A stretch of 64,000 nucleotides of DNA, from positions 20,581-84,580 of the forward strand of contig CAJXNY010000022.1 in assembly GCA_913057435.1 (NCBI GenBank), given 5' to 3'. Of the stretch, positions 44,438 through 53,401 are shown one piece after another. The notes beneath the pieces are model-generated. The model did not search any database. It was not told the DNA's origin and saw only the letters and a program-made list of their open reading frames with translations. The first letter of the stretch is position 1, and every line of letters starts with the position of its first letter. This DNA is from an uncultured Oceanospirillaceae bacterium. Its GTDB lineage: Bacteria > Pseudomonadota > Gammaproteobacteria > Pseudomonadales > Balneatricaceae. The position numbers were made by a program, and so were the translations under genes.

Positions 44438-44453
44438 ACTGGTGTATACCAGT
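44438..44453 (+). promoter_or_regulatory. Candidate PhnR operator ahead of phnX
   Basis: ACTGGTGTATACCAGT, a 16-base palindrome with the same GGT-N-TATACC core as the site before phnS. It lies between the upstream terminator and the phnX start, consistent with separate but shared control. Confidence 0.65.
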
Positions 44454-44505
44454 TAATCCATGACCAGCGGTTTCCAGCCCTGGCGCTGACAGAGTGAGAG
44501 AACGG

Positions 44506-45336
44506 ATGTCTTATAGCTATGCTCGCAGGTACACAGGCCCTGTAACCGCCGTCGTGTTTGACTGGGCGGGTACCATGATCGATTTCGGTTCGCAGGCACC
44601 GGTGATGGCGTTTACCCGGTTATTTTCGGACCAGGGCGTGGCGATTACCGTGGCTGAGGCCCGTGCACCGATGGGGGTAGAAAAGCGTCAGCATATCGCC
44701 TGCTTACTGGCGATGCCGCGGGTGGCCGAGGCCTGGCGGGCGACCCATGGCAGGGTTGCCACCGAGGCTGATATCGACCAGTTATATGCTGACTTTATTC
44801 CATTACAGACGGCCGTCATTGCTGAGCGCTCAATACTGATTCCGGGGGCTGCGGAAACGGTAGCCTTTCTGCAGGACAATGATATCCGCGTGGGTGCGAA
44901 CACGGGTTATGCCCGTGAGATGATCGGTGAGATGGTCAAACGGGCAGCAGAGCAGGGCTATGCACCGGATTCCTGCGTCTGCGCCACGGATGTGCCCTGC
45001 GGTCGACCTTTCCCTCATATGCTGTGGCAGAATCTGATGGAGCTGAAGGTCGAGGCGGTACAGTCGGTGGTGAAAGTGGATGATACGATCGCCGGGATTG
45101 AAGAGGGCCTGAATGCGGGTTGCTGGACGGTGGCGGTGGCGGTATCGGGGAATGAGGTGGGGTTTGATCTGGCCGAGTGGGATGGGCTGTCCGAGGCGGT
45201 GCAGGACCGTCTGCGTATGGCAGCCGCTGCGCGACTACAGCAGGCTGGGGCCCATTATGTGATTGACAGTGTGGTGGAACTACCGGCGGTGATCGATGAT
45301 ATCGAAGCCCGGCTGAGCGAAGGCGAACAGCCCTGA
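44506..45336 (+). CDS. phnX: Phosphonoacetaldehyde hydrolase (phosphonatase)
   Basis: HAD-superfamily enzyme that cleaves the C-P bond of phosphonoacetaldehyde to acetaldehyde and phosphate. 276 aa. The nucleophile Asp19 (FDWAGTMID) and the Schiff-base Lys60 (MGVEKRQHI) define the family; VKVDDTIAGIEEGLNAGCW carries the acidic metal site. ATG 44506 is preferred over the in-frame GTG at 44494, which is only four codons earlier. The transaminase phnW, which makes the substrate from AEP, is not found in this window. Confidence 0.95.
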   Translation: MSYSYARRYTGPVTAVVFDWAGTMIDFGSQAPVMAFTRLFSDQGVAITVAEARAPMGVEKRQHIACLLAMPRVAEAWRATHGRVATEADIDQLYADFIPLQTAVIAERSILIPGAAETVAFLQDNDIRVGANTGYAREMIGEMVKRAAEQGYAPDSCVCATDVPCGRPFPHMLWQNLMELKVEAVQSVVKVDDTIAGIEEGLNAGCWTVAVAVSGNEVGFDLAEWDGLSEAVQDRLRMAAAARLQQAGAHYVIDSVVELPAVIDDIEARLSEGEQP

Positions 45337-45373
45337 ACGCAGGTATTTTCTAAGCGAATAAATATCCTTAGTG

Positions 45374-45399
45374 GCTCGCCACGTTTTCGCGTGGCGAGC
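45374..45399. terminator. Hairpin between convergent phnX and RidA-family genes
   Basis: GCTCGCCACG (45374-45383) and CGTGGCGAGC (45390-45399) form a 10-bp perfect stem with loop TTTTCG. Neither side has a long T-tract; it may act in both directions with help. Confidence 0.6.
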
Positions 45400-45410
45400 T
45401 TGCGTCATCT

Positions 45411-45764
45411 TTACTTCTTCACCGCCGCAGTCACCGATATCTCAACCAGCAGCTCGGCGCGTGCCATACGTGCTTCAACACAGGCACGGGCAGGGGCGTG
45501 ACCGGTTGGCACCCATTCATTCCAGATTTCGTTCATGGCTGCAAAATCTTTCATATCACGCAGGTAAAGCGTAGCGCTGAGCATATGCTCGCGATCACTA
45601 CCGGCCTGTTCCAGCAGAGCATCAACCTTATCCAGCATGGTCTGGGTCTGCTCCTGAATATCGGCAGAGGCATCCGCTGCGACCTGGCCACAGAGGTAAA
45701 CAGTATCATTGTGCACAACAATGCGGCTGGTGCGCTGGTTGGTTTCCATTCGGGTGATGCTCAT
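45411..45764 (-). CDS. RidA (YjgF/YER057c)-family enamine/imine deaminase
   Basis: 117-aa homotrimer-forming protein. The carboxylate-binding arginine is present in [11 protein letters not shown] near residues 91-101, and the [12 protein letters not shown] and [20 protein letters not shown] segments are typical. RidA hydrolyses reactive 2-aminoacrylate and other imines released by PLP enzymes; this sequence is of the later (Rid-group) branches rather than housekeeping RidA by its N-terminus. It lies 3' to 3' with phnX, so the link to phosphonate metabolism is only positional. Confidence 0.88.
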   Translation of the reverse strand: MSITRMETNQRTSRIVVHNDTVYLCGQVAADASADIQEQTQTMLDKVDALLEQAGSDREHMLSATLYLRDMKDFAAMNEIWNEWVPTGHAPARACVEARMARAELLVEISVTAAVKK

Positions 45765-45891
45765 GGTACGACCTTCCTGTTAAGTAAGACTAAAGATTGA
45801 GTTTAACCCTGCGCTGTAAAGCTTCCCAGTCTGGCTGCGACGAATGGGTGATAATTCGCCCCAGCGGGCTGTCCGTCAGAGTGTCGGCAAC

Positions 45892-45917
45892 AAAAAAGGG
45901 AGCTCGCAGGCTCCCTT
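45892..45917 (-). terminator. Intrinsic terminator of the purine permease gene
   Basis: On the minus strand AAGGGAGCC and GCTCCCTT pair (45898-45917) and are followed by six T residues (45892-45897). Confidence 0.85.
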
Positions 45918-45934
45918 GCTTATAAAAGTATTGT

Positions 45935-47227
45935 TTAACCGAAGTAGGCCATCTTCACTACAAACAGCGTCGACAGGATAATCAGTGCCGGATTGAGCTG
46001 ATCAAACCGGCCAGTCAGTGCCTTGATCGCTGTGTAAGAGATAAAGCCCAGTGCGATACCGGTGGTGATAGAGAACGTCAGCGGCATGGTAACGGCAGCA
46101 ATAACTACCGGTGCGGCTTCAGTAATATCATCCCAGTCGATCTTGACCAGCGAGTGGGTCATCAGCACGGCAACAAAGAACAGTGCCGGTGCGGTGGCGT
46201 AGGCAGGAATCGCCCCGGCCAGCGGCGAGATAAACAGACAGGCCAGAAACAGCAGACCAACCACAACAGCGGTCAGACCGGTACGGCCACCGGCGGCGAT
46301 GCCGGCACCGGATTCAATGTAGCTGGTGGTGGTGGAAGTACCCATCACGGAACCGGCCATGGTGGCCGTGGAGTCGGCCAGTAACGCACGGCCCAGGCGC
46401 GGCAGACGGCCCTCTTTATCCAGCATCTCACCTTTCTGCGCCACGGCAATCAGAGTGCCGGAGGTGTCGAACAGATCGACAAACAGGAACGAGAACACAA
46501 TGCTGATCAGGCCGATCTGCATCGCCCCTTCCAGGTCCAGCTTGGCAAACGTAGGAGCTACGCTTGGCGGTGCAGAGAATACGCCGTTTAGCTCAACATG
46601 GCCGGTGGCAATGCTCAATACAGACACCGCCAGAATACCAATCATTACCGAACCGGTGATGCCGCGATAGAACAGCGCCGCAATAATGACAAAGCCCAGA
46701 CACGCCATCATCGCGCTCCAGCTACCCATATCACCGATGGTGACCAGGGTGGCCGGGCTATCTACCACGATGCCCGCATTTTTCAGTGCGATAAAGCCCA
46801 GAAACAGACCAATACCCGCACCAATACCGCCGCGCAGGGACAGCGGAATGCTGTGGATAATCCACTCGCGGATCTTGAACACCGACAGCAGGAAGAAACA
46901 GATCCCGGACAGGAACACCGCACCCAGCGCGACTTCCCATGTGTAGCCCATCTGACCGACAACGGTAAAGGCGAAGAAAGCATTCAGACCCATCCCCGGT
47001 GCTAGCGCAACCGGGTAGTTCGCCCACAGCCCCATTACCAGACAGCCAATTGCTGCTGCAACACAGGTGGCGACAAAAACAGCTCCCTGATCCATACCGG
47101 TGGTCGCCAGCATGCTCGGGTTAACAAAGATGATATACGCCATGGTCAGGAAGGTGGTAAACCCGGCGACCACCTCTGTTTTCACGTTGGTGTTGTGCGC
47201 TCTGAGCTGGAACAGTTTTTCAAGCAT
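45935..47227 (-). CDS. NCS2/AzgA-family purine permease
   Basis: 430-aa inner-membrane symporter for adenine, guanine or hypoxanthine, with about 13 hydrophobic segments. The AzgA-like family shows in EVVAGFTTFLTMAYIIFVNP near residue 17, AYPVALAPGMGLNAFFAF-type LAPGMGLNAFFAFTVV near 73 and GTSTTTSYIESGAGIAAGGRTGL near 285. The exact purine is not deducible. It is monocistronic with its own terminator; no PurR-type box or purine riboswitch is evident upstream. Confidence 0.93.
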   Translation of the reverse strand: MLEKLFQLRAHNTNVKTEVVAGFTTFLTMAYIIFVNPSMLATTGMDQGAVFVATCVAAAIGCLVMGLWANYPVALAPGMGLNAFFAFTVVGQMGYTWEVALGAVFLSGICFFLLSVFKIREWIIHSIPLSLRGGIGAGIGLFLGFIALKNAGIVVDSPATLVTIGDMGSWSAMMACLGFVIIAALFYRGITGSVMIGILAVSVLSIATGHVELNGVFSAPPSVAPTFAKLDLEGAMQIGLISIVFSFLFVDLFDTSGTLIAVAQKGEMLDKEGRLPRLGRALLADSTATMAGSVMGTSTTTSYIESGAGIAAGGRTGLTAVVVGLLFLACLFISPLAGAIPAYATAPALFFVAVLMTHSLVKIDWDDITEAAPVVIAAVTMPLTFSITTGIALGFISYTAIKALTGRFDQLNPALIILSTLFVVKMAYFG

Positions 47228-47882
47228 TGACTGCTTTCCTGGTTGGTGGGAAAGCGCGGCATTTTACCGATTGGACAAGGCTTGAACAAGCGCTGATCAG
47301 CGTTGGCTGGACGCTGGTCAATGCGACTTTGCGGTGAAGTTACGGTGAAGGGAGCGGTACCTGGCTGGCGAGGCAAATCGTCAGCAGCGCTTGCCAGAAG
47401 AGTGACTGCTTAGCTGGTATTGGCTGGAACTATCGCCACCTATATTGGCGGCTTTAGATCAGGAAGAGGAAAAAGTACGTTTTAAAGTCAAAATAATGGC
47501 GATATGGTCTGAAAGGCCTGTATTTGTTGGGATATGGTCAGATTTTATATAGGAATATTTTTATTCAATGTGGGTGTTGATTGTTGATCTTATCTTAACT
47601 TATTGTTTTTACTGATTTTTTTTAAAAATAACTAATGTGTTTTAATCACTTGTATAACTCTATGATTATTAAGTGTTTATTTTTTATGGCGTTTTTTTAT
47701 TGATATAAGTCAATAATGCTTAATCAACATTGGTCGATAGATTATCGAGAAGAACTTCCAATAGAATTTACAGAGCATTGATTCCTGAAAAATGCTTTTT
47801 AACTAGTCAAAAATCAATTAGGAAACTTTCTGATTATTAAAAGTTGATTTTTGATACATCAAAATAGAGCAAGGAGTGCTTT
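47228..47882. other. Long AT-rich divergent intergenic region
   Basis: 655 bases. The first ~200 are ordinary in composition and carry a palindrome CGCTGATCAGCG (47291-47302). From ~47480 to 47880 the sequence is much more AT-rich than the rest of the window. Just before the RTX-like gene there is a perfect 11-base inverted repeat, TCAAAAATCAA (47807-47817) and TTGATTTTTGA (47844-47854). No protein-coding frame is convincing. Confidence 0.55.
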
Positions 47883-49841
47883 ATGTCTGCGAATACGATT
47901 GATACTTCCGGTATGACAGTGACTCAGGGGACCGAGGGTGACGATATTCTGACGGGGATGCCAGGGCAGGATGATTGGCTGCAAGGCCTGGCCGGTAACG
48001 ATACGCTGGATGCCGGACCGGTTGACCCTGCCGGAACGGCTCAGGATCTGCTGGACGGTGGTGAGGGTGACGACACCCTGCGTGCCGAAGCGGGTAGCGA
48101 CACCGAGATGCTCGGTGGTGCTGGCAACGACATGCTGGAGATCCAGGCGAACTGGAGCGGCCAGAATGGCGCGATTGTGGCGGATGGCGGTGCCGGTGAT
48201 GACAGCATCACCGTGATGCCGGGCGGCTACGGTATGGCCGATGGCACGGTGGATATCACCGGTGGTACCGGCAACGACGTCATCATGGGCTCCGACAAAG
48301 CTGAGACTGTGCATTACAACCGCGGCGACGGTGAAGACCGGGTTGACCTGGCGGATGCCATGGCTGAACTGGACCTGACGCAGGTGGATACAATCCGCTT
48401 TGGTGAAGGCATCAGCCAGACTGACCTGCGTCTGGAGCAGGGCTTCAACGGCATAGGTGTTCAGCTGGTGATCCTGGCAAACGGCGTGGATGTGGGTGAC
48501 CGCATCATCATGGAAGGCACGATTACTGAACAGCTGGAATTTGCGGATGGTACTGCACTGCAGCTGAGCACACTGGCGATTGAAACGATCGGTACTGAGT
48601 TTGATGACTACCTGAATGGCACACCGGACAGTGACATCATTCACGGCCTGGGCGGTAACGATACGCTGGAGGCAGGACCGGTTGACCCTGCCGGTGCGAC
48701 TCAGGATCTGCTGGACGGTGGTGAGGGTGATGACATCCTGCGTGCCGAAGCGGGTAGCGACACCGAGATGCTCGGTGGTGCTGGCAACGACATGCTGGAG
48801 ATCCAGGCGAACTGGAGCGGCCAGAATGGCGCGATTGTGGCGGATGGCGGTGCCGGTGATGACAGCATCACCGTGATGCCGGGCGGCTACGGTATGGCCG
48901 ATGGCACGGTGGATATCACCGGTGGTACCGGCAACGACGTCATCATGGGCTCCGACAAAGCTGAGACTGTGCATTACAACCGCGGCGACGGTGAAGACCG
49001 GGTTGACCTGGCGGATGCCATGGCTGAACTGGACCTGACGCAGGTGGATAAAATCCGCTTTGGTGAAGGCATCGCCTTGAGTGACCTCCGTGTATCTCAG
49101 GTGAATGGTTCAGGAATCCAATTGTTCGTGATGGAGGATGGGGTATTTACAACGGATAGTATCCTGATGGAATTCTCTATAACCGATCACCTGGAATTTT
49201 CTGATGGCTCTGTAGCCCGCCTTGCTGATGTTGATGTGGTGGCTTTGCCTTCTGTTGGTACGGATGGCGATGATGTTATTTTTGGTACCTCATCCAATGA
49301 CCTGATATCAGGCGGTGCCGGTAACGATACGCTGGATGCTGCATTCTCGGGTGGTCTGGATAAGCTCTTTGGTGGTGAGGGTAATGATGTACTCCGAGCT
49401 GAAGGCGGAGCTTCTGCTGTGCTGGATGGTGGAAGTGGCTCAGATCAGATCGAAGTTGTTGAAGGGCCGATGGGTACAACCGGTATCGCGACAACGGTTA
49501 TCGGTGGCACTGGAAATGACTTCATCATGGGGTCAAGTCAGGCTGAGGTGTTTGTCTTCAACCGCAATGATGGCATGGACTGGATCAATGATAGCAACGG
49601 TGCTATGGATCCGGCGCAGCAGGATCGTCTGATGTTTGGTGACGGGATTTCAGCCACTGATCTGGCATTTACTGCGAATCCATTTACCCAGGATCTGGCG
49701 ATTTCCATTATGGAGAACGGGCAGTCAACGGGTGATGCGATCATGCTCGTGGGTGGACAGGTGATGGATGGATCCCAGATTGAACTGCTGGAATTCTCTG
49801 ATGGCTCAGTGGTTCAGCTAACTGATATCTGGATCGCATAA
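47883..49841 (+). CDS. RTX-like calcium-binding repeat protein, three modules
   Basis: 652 aa, acidic, Gly/Asp-rich and without cysteine. Three modules each combine nonapeptide RTX repeats of GGxGxDxxx type (GGEGDDTLR, GGAGNDMLE, GGAGDDSIT, GGTGNDVIM) with a following ~80-residue haemolysin-related domain (DTIRFGEGIS ... LEFADGTALQL). Modules start near residues 37, 257 and 477, a 220-residue period. There is no Sec signal, and such proteins normally leave by type I secretion with an uncleaved C-terminal signal; no exporter gene is nearby. AAGGAG precedes the ATG. No catalytic domain is visible, so a surface or matrix role is likely. Confidence 0.88.
   Translation: MSANTIDTSGMTVTQGTEGDDILTGMPGQDDWLQGLAGNDTLDAGPVDPAGTAQDLLDGGEGDDTLRAEAGSDTEMLGGAGNDMLEIQANWSGQNGAIVADGGAGDDSITVMPGGYGMADGTVDITGGTGNDVIMGSDKAETVHYNRGDGEDRVDLADAMAELDLTQVDTIRFGEGISQTDLRLEQGFNGIGVQLVILANGVDVGDRIIMEGTITEQLEFADGTALQLSTLAIETIGTEFDDYLNGTPDSDIIHGLGGNDTLEAGPVDPAGATQDLLDGGEGDDILRAEAGSDTEMLGGAGNDMLEIQANWSGQNGAIVADGGAGDDSITVMPGGYGMADGTVDITGGTGNDVIMGSDKAETVHYNRGDGEDRVDLADAMAELDLTQVDKIRFGEGIALSDLRVSQVNGSGIQLFVMEDGVFTTDSILMEFSITDHLEFSDGSVARLADVDVVALPSVGTDGDDVIFGTSSNDLISGGAGNDTLDAAFSGGLDKLFGGEGNDVLRAEGGASAVLDGGSGSDQIEVVEGPMGTTGIATTVIGGTGNDFIMGSSQAEVFVFNRNDGMDWINDSNGAMDPAQQDRLMFGDGISATDLAFTANPFTQDLAISIMENGQSTGDAIMLVGGQVMDGSQIELLEFSDGSVVQLTDIWIA
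47993..48413 (+). repeat. Internal RTX duplication, copy 1
   Basis: Matches 48653-49073 at an offset of exactly 660 bases. Only scattered changes occur at the 5' end (for example 48071 and 48076), and 48077-48390 is identical to the second copy at every base. Confidence 0.95.
48653..49073 (+). repeat. Internal RTX duplication, copy 2
   Basis: Second copy of the segment at 47993-48413. Identity includes synonymous codon positions, while the sequences on both sides have diverged, which suggests recent duplication or gene conversion. Confidence 0.95.
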
Positions 49842-49886
49842 TGTAATCGGGGCTTCGGCCCCGGTTCTTATCGTTACATACTGGCA

Positions 49887-49919
49887 ATAAAAAGCCCGGC
49901 TAATCAGCCGGGCTTTCTT
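49887..49919. terminator. Bidirectional intrinsic terminator (RTX gene / accC)
   Basis: AAAGCCCGGCT (49891-49901) and AGCCGGGCTTT (49906-49916) pair around AATC, with a T-rich tail to the right and an A-rich lead to the left, so it works for both convergent genes. A smaller hairpin, GGGGC-TTCG-GCCCC, lies at 49848-49861. Confidence 0.88.
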
Positions 49920-49941
49920 CTATCTACAAAAAACCGAAACC

Positions 49942-51285
49942 TTAGAGGCCCAGTTTCTTCTCCAGATAGTGGATGTTTACCCCGCCTTCCTGGAAGTTGG
50001 CATCACGGGTGATGTCCTGATGCAGGGGGATGTTGGTACGGATACCATCCACCAGCATTTCATCCAGTGAGTTGCGCAGGCGCGTCAGTGCGGTTTCACG
50101 ATCTTCACCGAAACAGATCAGCTTGGCGATCAGTGAATCGTAGTGAGGCGGTACGGTGTAACCACTGTACAGATGCGAATCTACTCGCACACCAAAACCA
50201 CCCGGGGCATGGAAGTGCTTCACGGTGCCTGGGCACGGCATGAAGGTTTTGGCATCTTCAGCGTTGATACGGGCTTCGAAAGAGTGACCCAGGATTTTAA
50301 TATCTTCCTGTTTCAGTGACAGTGGCAGGCCGGAGGCGATGCGCAGCTGTTCTTTGACGATATCAACGCCGGTGATCATCTCTGTCACCGGATGCTCTAC
50401 CTGAACACGGGTGTTCATTTCGATAAAGTAGAAACAACCATCTTCGTACAGGAACTCGAACGTACCGGCACCGCGGTAACCGATCTTGATGCAGGCATCA
50501 ACACAGGACTGCAGTACTTTAGCGCGGGATTCCGGATCCAGATGAGGCGCGGGTGCTTCTTCCACAACTTTCTGATGACGACGCTGCATAGAGCAGTCAC
50601 GGTCATACAGGTGGACAGCATTACCCTGACCATCAGCCAGTACCTGCACTTCCACGTGACGTGGGTTCTGCAGGAACTTCTCCATGTATACCGTGCCATC
50701 GCCGAAGGCTGCAGCAGCTTCCGACTGTGTCACGTGGACGGAGTTGACCAGCGAGGCTTCAGAGTTCACCACGCGCATACCACGACCACCGCCGCCAGAG
50801 GCCGCTTTGATGATGACCGGGTAGCCGATGCGGTTAGCGATTTCACGCATTTTGGCATCGTCATGTACGGGCAGTGGGCCGTCGGAGCCTGGTACTGTCG
50901 GTACACCCGTTTTCTTCATCGCCTTGATCGCAGAAACCTTATCGCCCATCAGGCGGATAACGTCTGCAGTCGGGCCGATAAAGGCGAAGCCGGAGCGTTC
51001 AACCTGCTCAGCGAAATCAGCGTTCTCAGCGAGGAAACCGTAGCCTGGGTGGATGCCCATGGCGTCGGTAACTTCAGCAGCGCTGATGATCGATGGGATG
51101 TTCAGATAGCTTGCGGCGGACTGTGCCGGGCCGATACAGACGGCTTCGTCTGCCAGGCGCACGTGCATCAGATCGCGGTCAGCTTTGGAGTGAACGGCAA
51201 CGGTCTTGATGCCCAGTTCTTTACAGGCACGCAGAATCCGTAGCGCAATTTCACCCCGGTTTGCGATAACAACTTTTTCCAGCAT
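49942..51285 (-). CDS. accC: Acetyl-CoA carboxylase, biotin carboxylase subunit
   Basis: Carboxylates biotin on AccB using ATP and bicarbonate, the first half of malonyl-CoA synthesis. 447 aa against 449 in E. coli. ATP-grasp features: [12 protein letters not shown] (~159-170), [17 protein letters not shown] (~201-217) and [16 protein letters not shown] (~286-301). The ATG at 51285 gives the universal start [12 protein letters not shown] with GAGG eight bases upstream; a GTG three codons earlier overlaps that site. It follows accB by ~14 bases. Confidence 0.98.
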   Translation of the reverse strand: MLEKVVIANRGEIALRILRACKELGIKTVAVHSKADRDLMHVRLADEAVCIGPAQSAASYLNIPSIISAAEVTDAMGIHPGYGFLAENADFAEQVERSGFAFIGPTADVIRLMGDKVSAIKAMKKTGVPTVPGSDGPLPVHDDAKMREIANRIGYPVIIKAASGGGGRGMRVVNSEASLVNSVHVTQSEAAAAFGDGTVYMEKFLQNPRHVEVQVLADGQGNAVHLYDRDCSMQRRHQKVVEEAPAPHLDPESRAKVLQSCVDACIKIGYRGAGTFEFLYEDGCFYFIEMNTRVQVEHPVTEMITGVDIVKEQLRIASGLPLSLKQEDIKILGHSFEARINAEDAKTFMPCPGTVKHFHAPGGFGVRVDSHLYSGYTVPPHYDSLIAKLICFGEDRETALTRLRNSLDEMLVDGIRTNIPLHQDITRDANFQEGGVNIHYLEKKLGL

Positions 51286-51299
51286 CCTGGACACCTCGC

Positions 51300-51746
51300 T
51301 TAAACGATGGTCACGAGCGGCTGGTCAAACTCTACCGGCTGTCCGTCTTCTGCCAGAATGGCTTCCACCACACCGGATTTGTCTGCTTCGATCTGGTTCA
51401 TCATTTTCATCGCTTCAATGATGCAGATAACGTCGCCCGCTTTAATGCTCTGACCCACTTCAACGAAAGATGGGGAGCTAGGAGACGGTGAACGGTAGAA
51501 GGTGCCGACCATTGGCGACAGTACTGCATTGGCAGTAGACGCTGCTGGTGCTTCTGCAACAGGTGCCGCAGCTGGCGCTGCAACCGGTGCTACCGGAGGT
51601 GCCATCATCGGTGCAGGTGCATAGGCAACTGAGCCGGTCGGGCCACGGCTGATGCGAACAGACTCTTCGCCTTCTTTGATTTCGATCTCGTTGATGTTGG
51701 ATTCTTCCAGAAGCTCAATCAGCTTCTTTACTTTACGAATATCCAT
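51300..51746 (-). CDS. accB: Acetyl-CoA carboxylase, biotin carboxyl carrier protein
   Basis: 148 aa. An N-terminal dimerisation helix region (1-40), a Pro/Ala-rich flexible linker (~42-72) and the C-terminal biotinyl domain with Lys114 in [15 protein letters not shown]. It also has the thumb loop [13 protein letters not shown] typical of BCCP. It sits between aroQ and accC in the common gammaproteobacterial operon order. Confidence 0.98.
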   Translation of the reverse strand: MDIRKVKKLIELLEESNINEIEIKEGEESVRISRGPTGSVAYAPAPMMAPPVAPVAAPAAAPVAEAPAASTANAVLSPMVGTFYRSPSPSSPSFVEVGQSIKAGDVICIIEAMKMMNQIEADKSGVVEAILAEDGQPVEFDQPLVTIV

Positions 51747-51776
51747 GCTGTTAAGGTTCTCTCTTTATTCAGGTTT

Positions 51777-52214
51777 TCACTCAATCTGCGCAAGGGCAGA
51801 CTGCAGTGCAAATTCATAACCACGGGCACCCAGACCACAGATAACGCCCACTGCCTTGTCAGACAGATAGGAGTGATGCCGAAACGGCTCACGGGCGTGA
51901 ACGTTGGACAGGTGTACCTCGATGAAAGGAATAGCTACCCCCAGCAGGGCATCGCGTATCGCCACACTGGTATGGGTAAAGGCTGCCGGGTTGATCAGAA
52001 TAAACGCCACCTGCTCATCCCGGGCCTGGTGAATTCGGTTAATCAGATCGGCTTCGGCATTGCTCTGAAAGGCATCCAGCCTGTGGCCAGCTTGCTGAGC
52101 CTGATCTGCCAGTCGCTGATTGATATCTGCCAGCGTATCGCTGCCGTAAATTTCCGGCTCGCGGCTGCCGAGCAGATTCAGGTTAGGGCCATGCAGGACC
52201 AGAATAGTTGCCAT
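51777..52214 (-). CDS. aroQ: 3-dehydroquinate dehydratase, type II
   Basis: Removes water from 3-dehydroquinate in the shikimate pathway. 145 aa, a dodecamer-forming flavodoxin-like fold. Active-site blocks: [17 protein letters not shown] (8-24, lid Arg and Tyr), [17 protein letters not shown] (~74-90) and [17 protein letters not shown] (~98-114). First gene of the aroQ-accB-accC operon, 30 bases from accB. Confidence 0.97.
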   Translation of the reverse strand: MATILVLHGPNLNLLGSREPEIYGSDTLADINQRLADQAQQAGHRLDAFQSNAEADLINRIHQARDEQVAFILINPAAFTHTSVAIRDALLGVAIPFIEVHLSNVHAREPFRHHSYLSDKAVGVICGLGARGYEFALQSALAQIE

Positions 52215-52580
52215 GAAGCGGTCTCTTTTTTCCTGTAATTATGAGGTCAGTCTGTCTGTGTAAACAGGCTGTCATCATCAGTTAGGTGGCTAGTTTGCCC
52301 AAGTCCTGAATTGATGTCTATACGATCTGGATAAAGAGTCTATTTTTTGTGGTTTGGCGTCATTTTTGCCGAAATTAACCACTTTTTTACCTGAAATATT
52401 GCTTAACAAAAGGGTCTGTTTTGCACCGGTGCATACAGGTTTTGCTGATTTAGGGATTTTCGCTACCTTTTTACAGAAATTAACCGAATATCGTTTGACG
52501 TTTTGGGATTAATTGGTGATATTGCAGTGCAGCATGATGTGTTTTTGATCAATGATGAACAAGGGCTGAGGATAAGCAGA
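52215..52580. other. Divergent intergenic region (aroQ / ParA-like)
   Basis: About 366 bases with the two outward promoters. The sequence GAAATTAACC occurs twice, at 52371-52380 and 52476-52485. No gene or strong hairpin is seen. Confidence 0.4.
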
Positions 52581-53360
52581 ATGACCAGGCGGGTAGTGTT
52601 CAATCAGAAAGGCGGTGTTGGCAAATCCAGCATCGCAGCAAATCTGGCGGCGATCAGTGCCAGTCGGGGACAGTCGACAGTGCTGATTGACCTGGATCCG
52701 CAGGGGAATGCCAGCCATTACCTGCTGAGTGAGGCCTATAATGAAGCCGCGCCAGATATCCGAGACTTTTTTGAACAGACCCTGAGCTTCCAGCTTAACC
52801 CCCATCCGCTGGAGAGCTTTGTTCATGCGACTGAGTACGACAACCTCTATGTGATGCCCTCCAACCCGGAGCTGGGTGATCTGCAATCGCGGCTGGAAAG
52901 CCGGCACAAAATCTACAAGCTGCGAGATGCGGTGAAGCAGCTGAGCGAGCGGTTTGGGTGCATTATTATCGATACCCCACCGGCGTTTAACTTTTTCTCA
53001 CTGTCGGCACTGATAGCCGCTGAACGTTGTCTGGTTCCATTTGACTGTGATGAGTTTGCTCGCCAGGCGCTCTACAGCCTGCTGGCGAATGTGCAGGAAA
53101 CCCGGCTCGATCATAATGAACAGCTGCGAGTAGAAGGCATTGTGGTGAATCAGTATCAGCCGCGGGCAACCTTTCCACAACGGATTGTAGAAGCGTTGCT
53201 GGATGATGATCTGCCGGTGCTGGAAACCCGGCTGGCGTCTTCGGTCAAGATGAAAGAATCCCATGATCAGTGCTGTCCGCTGATTTTTATGGCACCGAAG
53301 CATAAGCTGACAGGTCAGTTCGTGGCGCTCTACGATGAGCTGGAAGCCCGCACTGTCTGA
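52581..53360 (+). CDS. ParA/MinD-superfamily ATPase, orphan
   Basis: 259 aa. The deviant Walker A NQKGGVGKSS (~8-17) has the signature lysine, Walker A' is LIDLDPQGNASHYL (~35-48) and Walker B is CIIIDTPPAFN near 131. The C-terminal half is ordinary for short ParA proteins without an N-terminal DNA-binding domain. No parB, centromere-like repeat or plasmid gene is adjacent, so this is not an obvious partition cassette; such orphans position other cargo. The ATG at 52581 is chosen for the normal start (MTRRVVFNQKGG) and AGGATAAG upstream; the frame is open 26 codons further. Confidence 0.88.
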   Translation: MTRRVVFNQKGGVGKSSIAANLAAISASRGQSTVLIDLDPQGNASHYLLSEAYNEAAPDIRDFFEQTLSFQLNPHPLESFVHATEYDNLYVMPSNPELGDLQSRLESRHKIYKLRDAVKQLSERFGCIIIDTPPAFNFFSLSALIAAERCLVPFDCDEFARQALYSLLANVQETRLDHNEQLRVEGIVVNQYQPRATFPQRIVEALLDDDLPVLETRLASSVKMKESHDQCCPLIFMAPKHKLTGQFVALYDELEARTV

Positions 53361-53401
53361 ATCCCACTGTCGGGTGGCTGCAAGCTTGGTATACTGCGGC
53401 C

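Noticed and set aside
47291..47302. CGCTGATCAGCG palindrome upstream of the purine permease
   Set aside because: It does not resemble a PurR operator or other known site, and a single 12-base palindrome is expected by chance at this scale.
47859..48974. 371-codon minus-strand frame with internal repeats
   Set aside because: It is the antisense shadow of the duplicated RTX segment; the repeat arises from the duplication itself.
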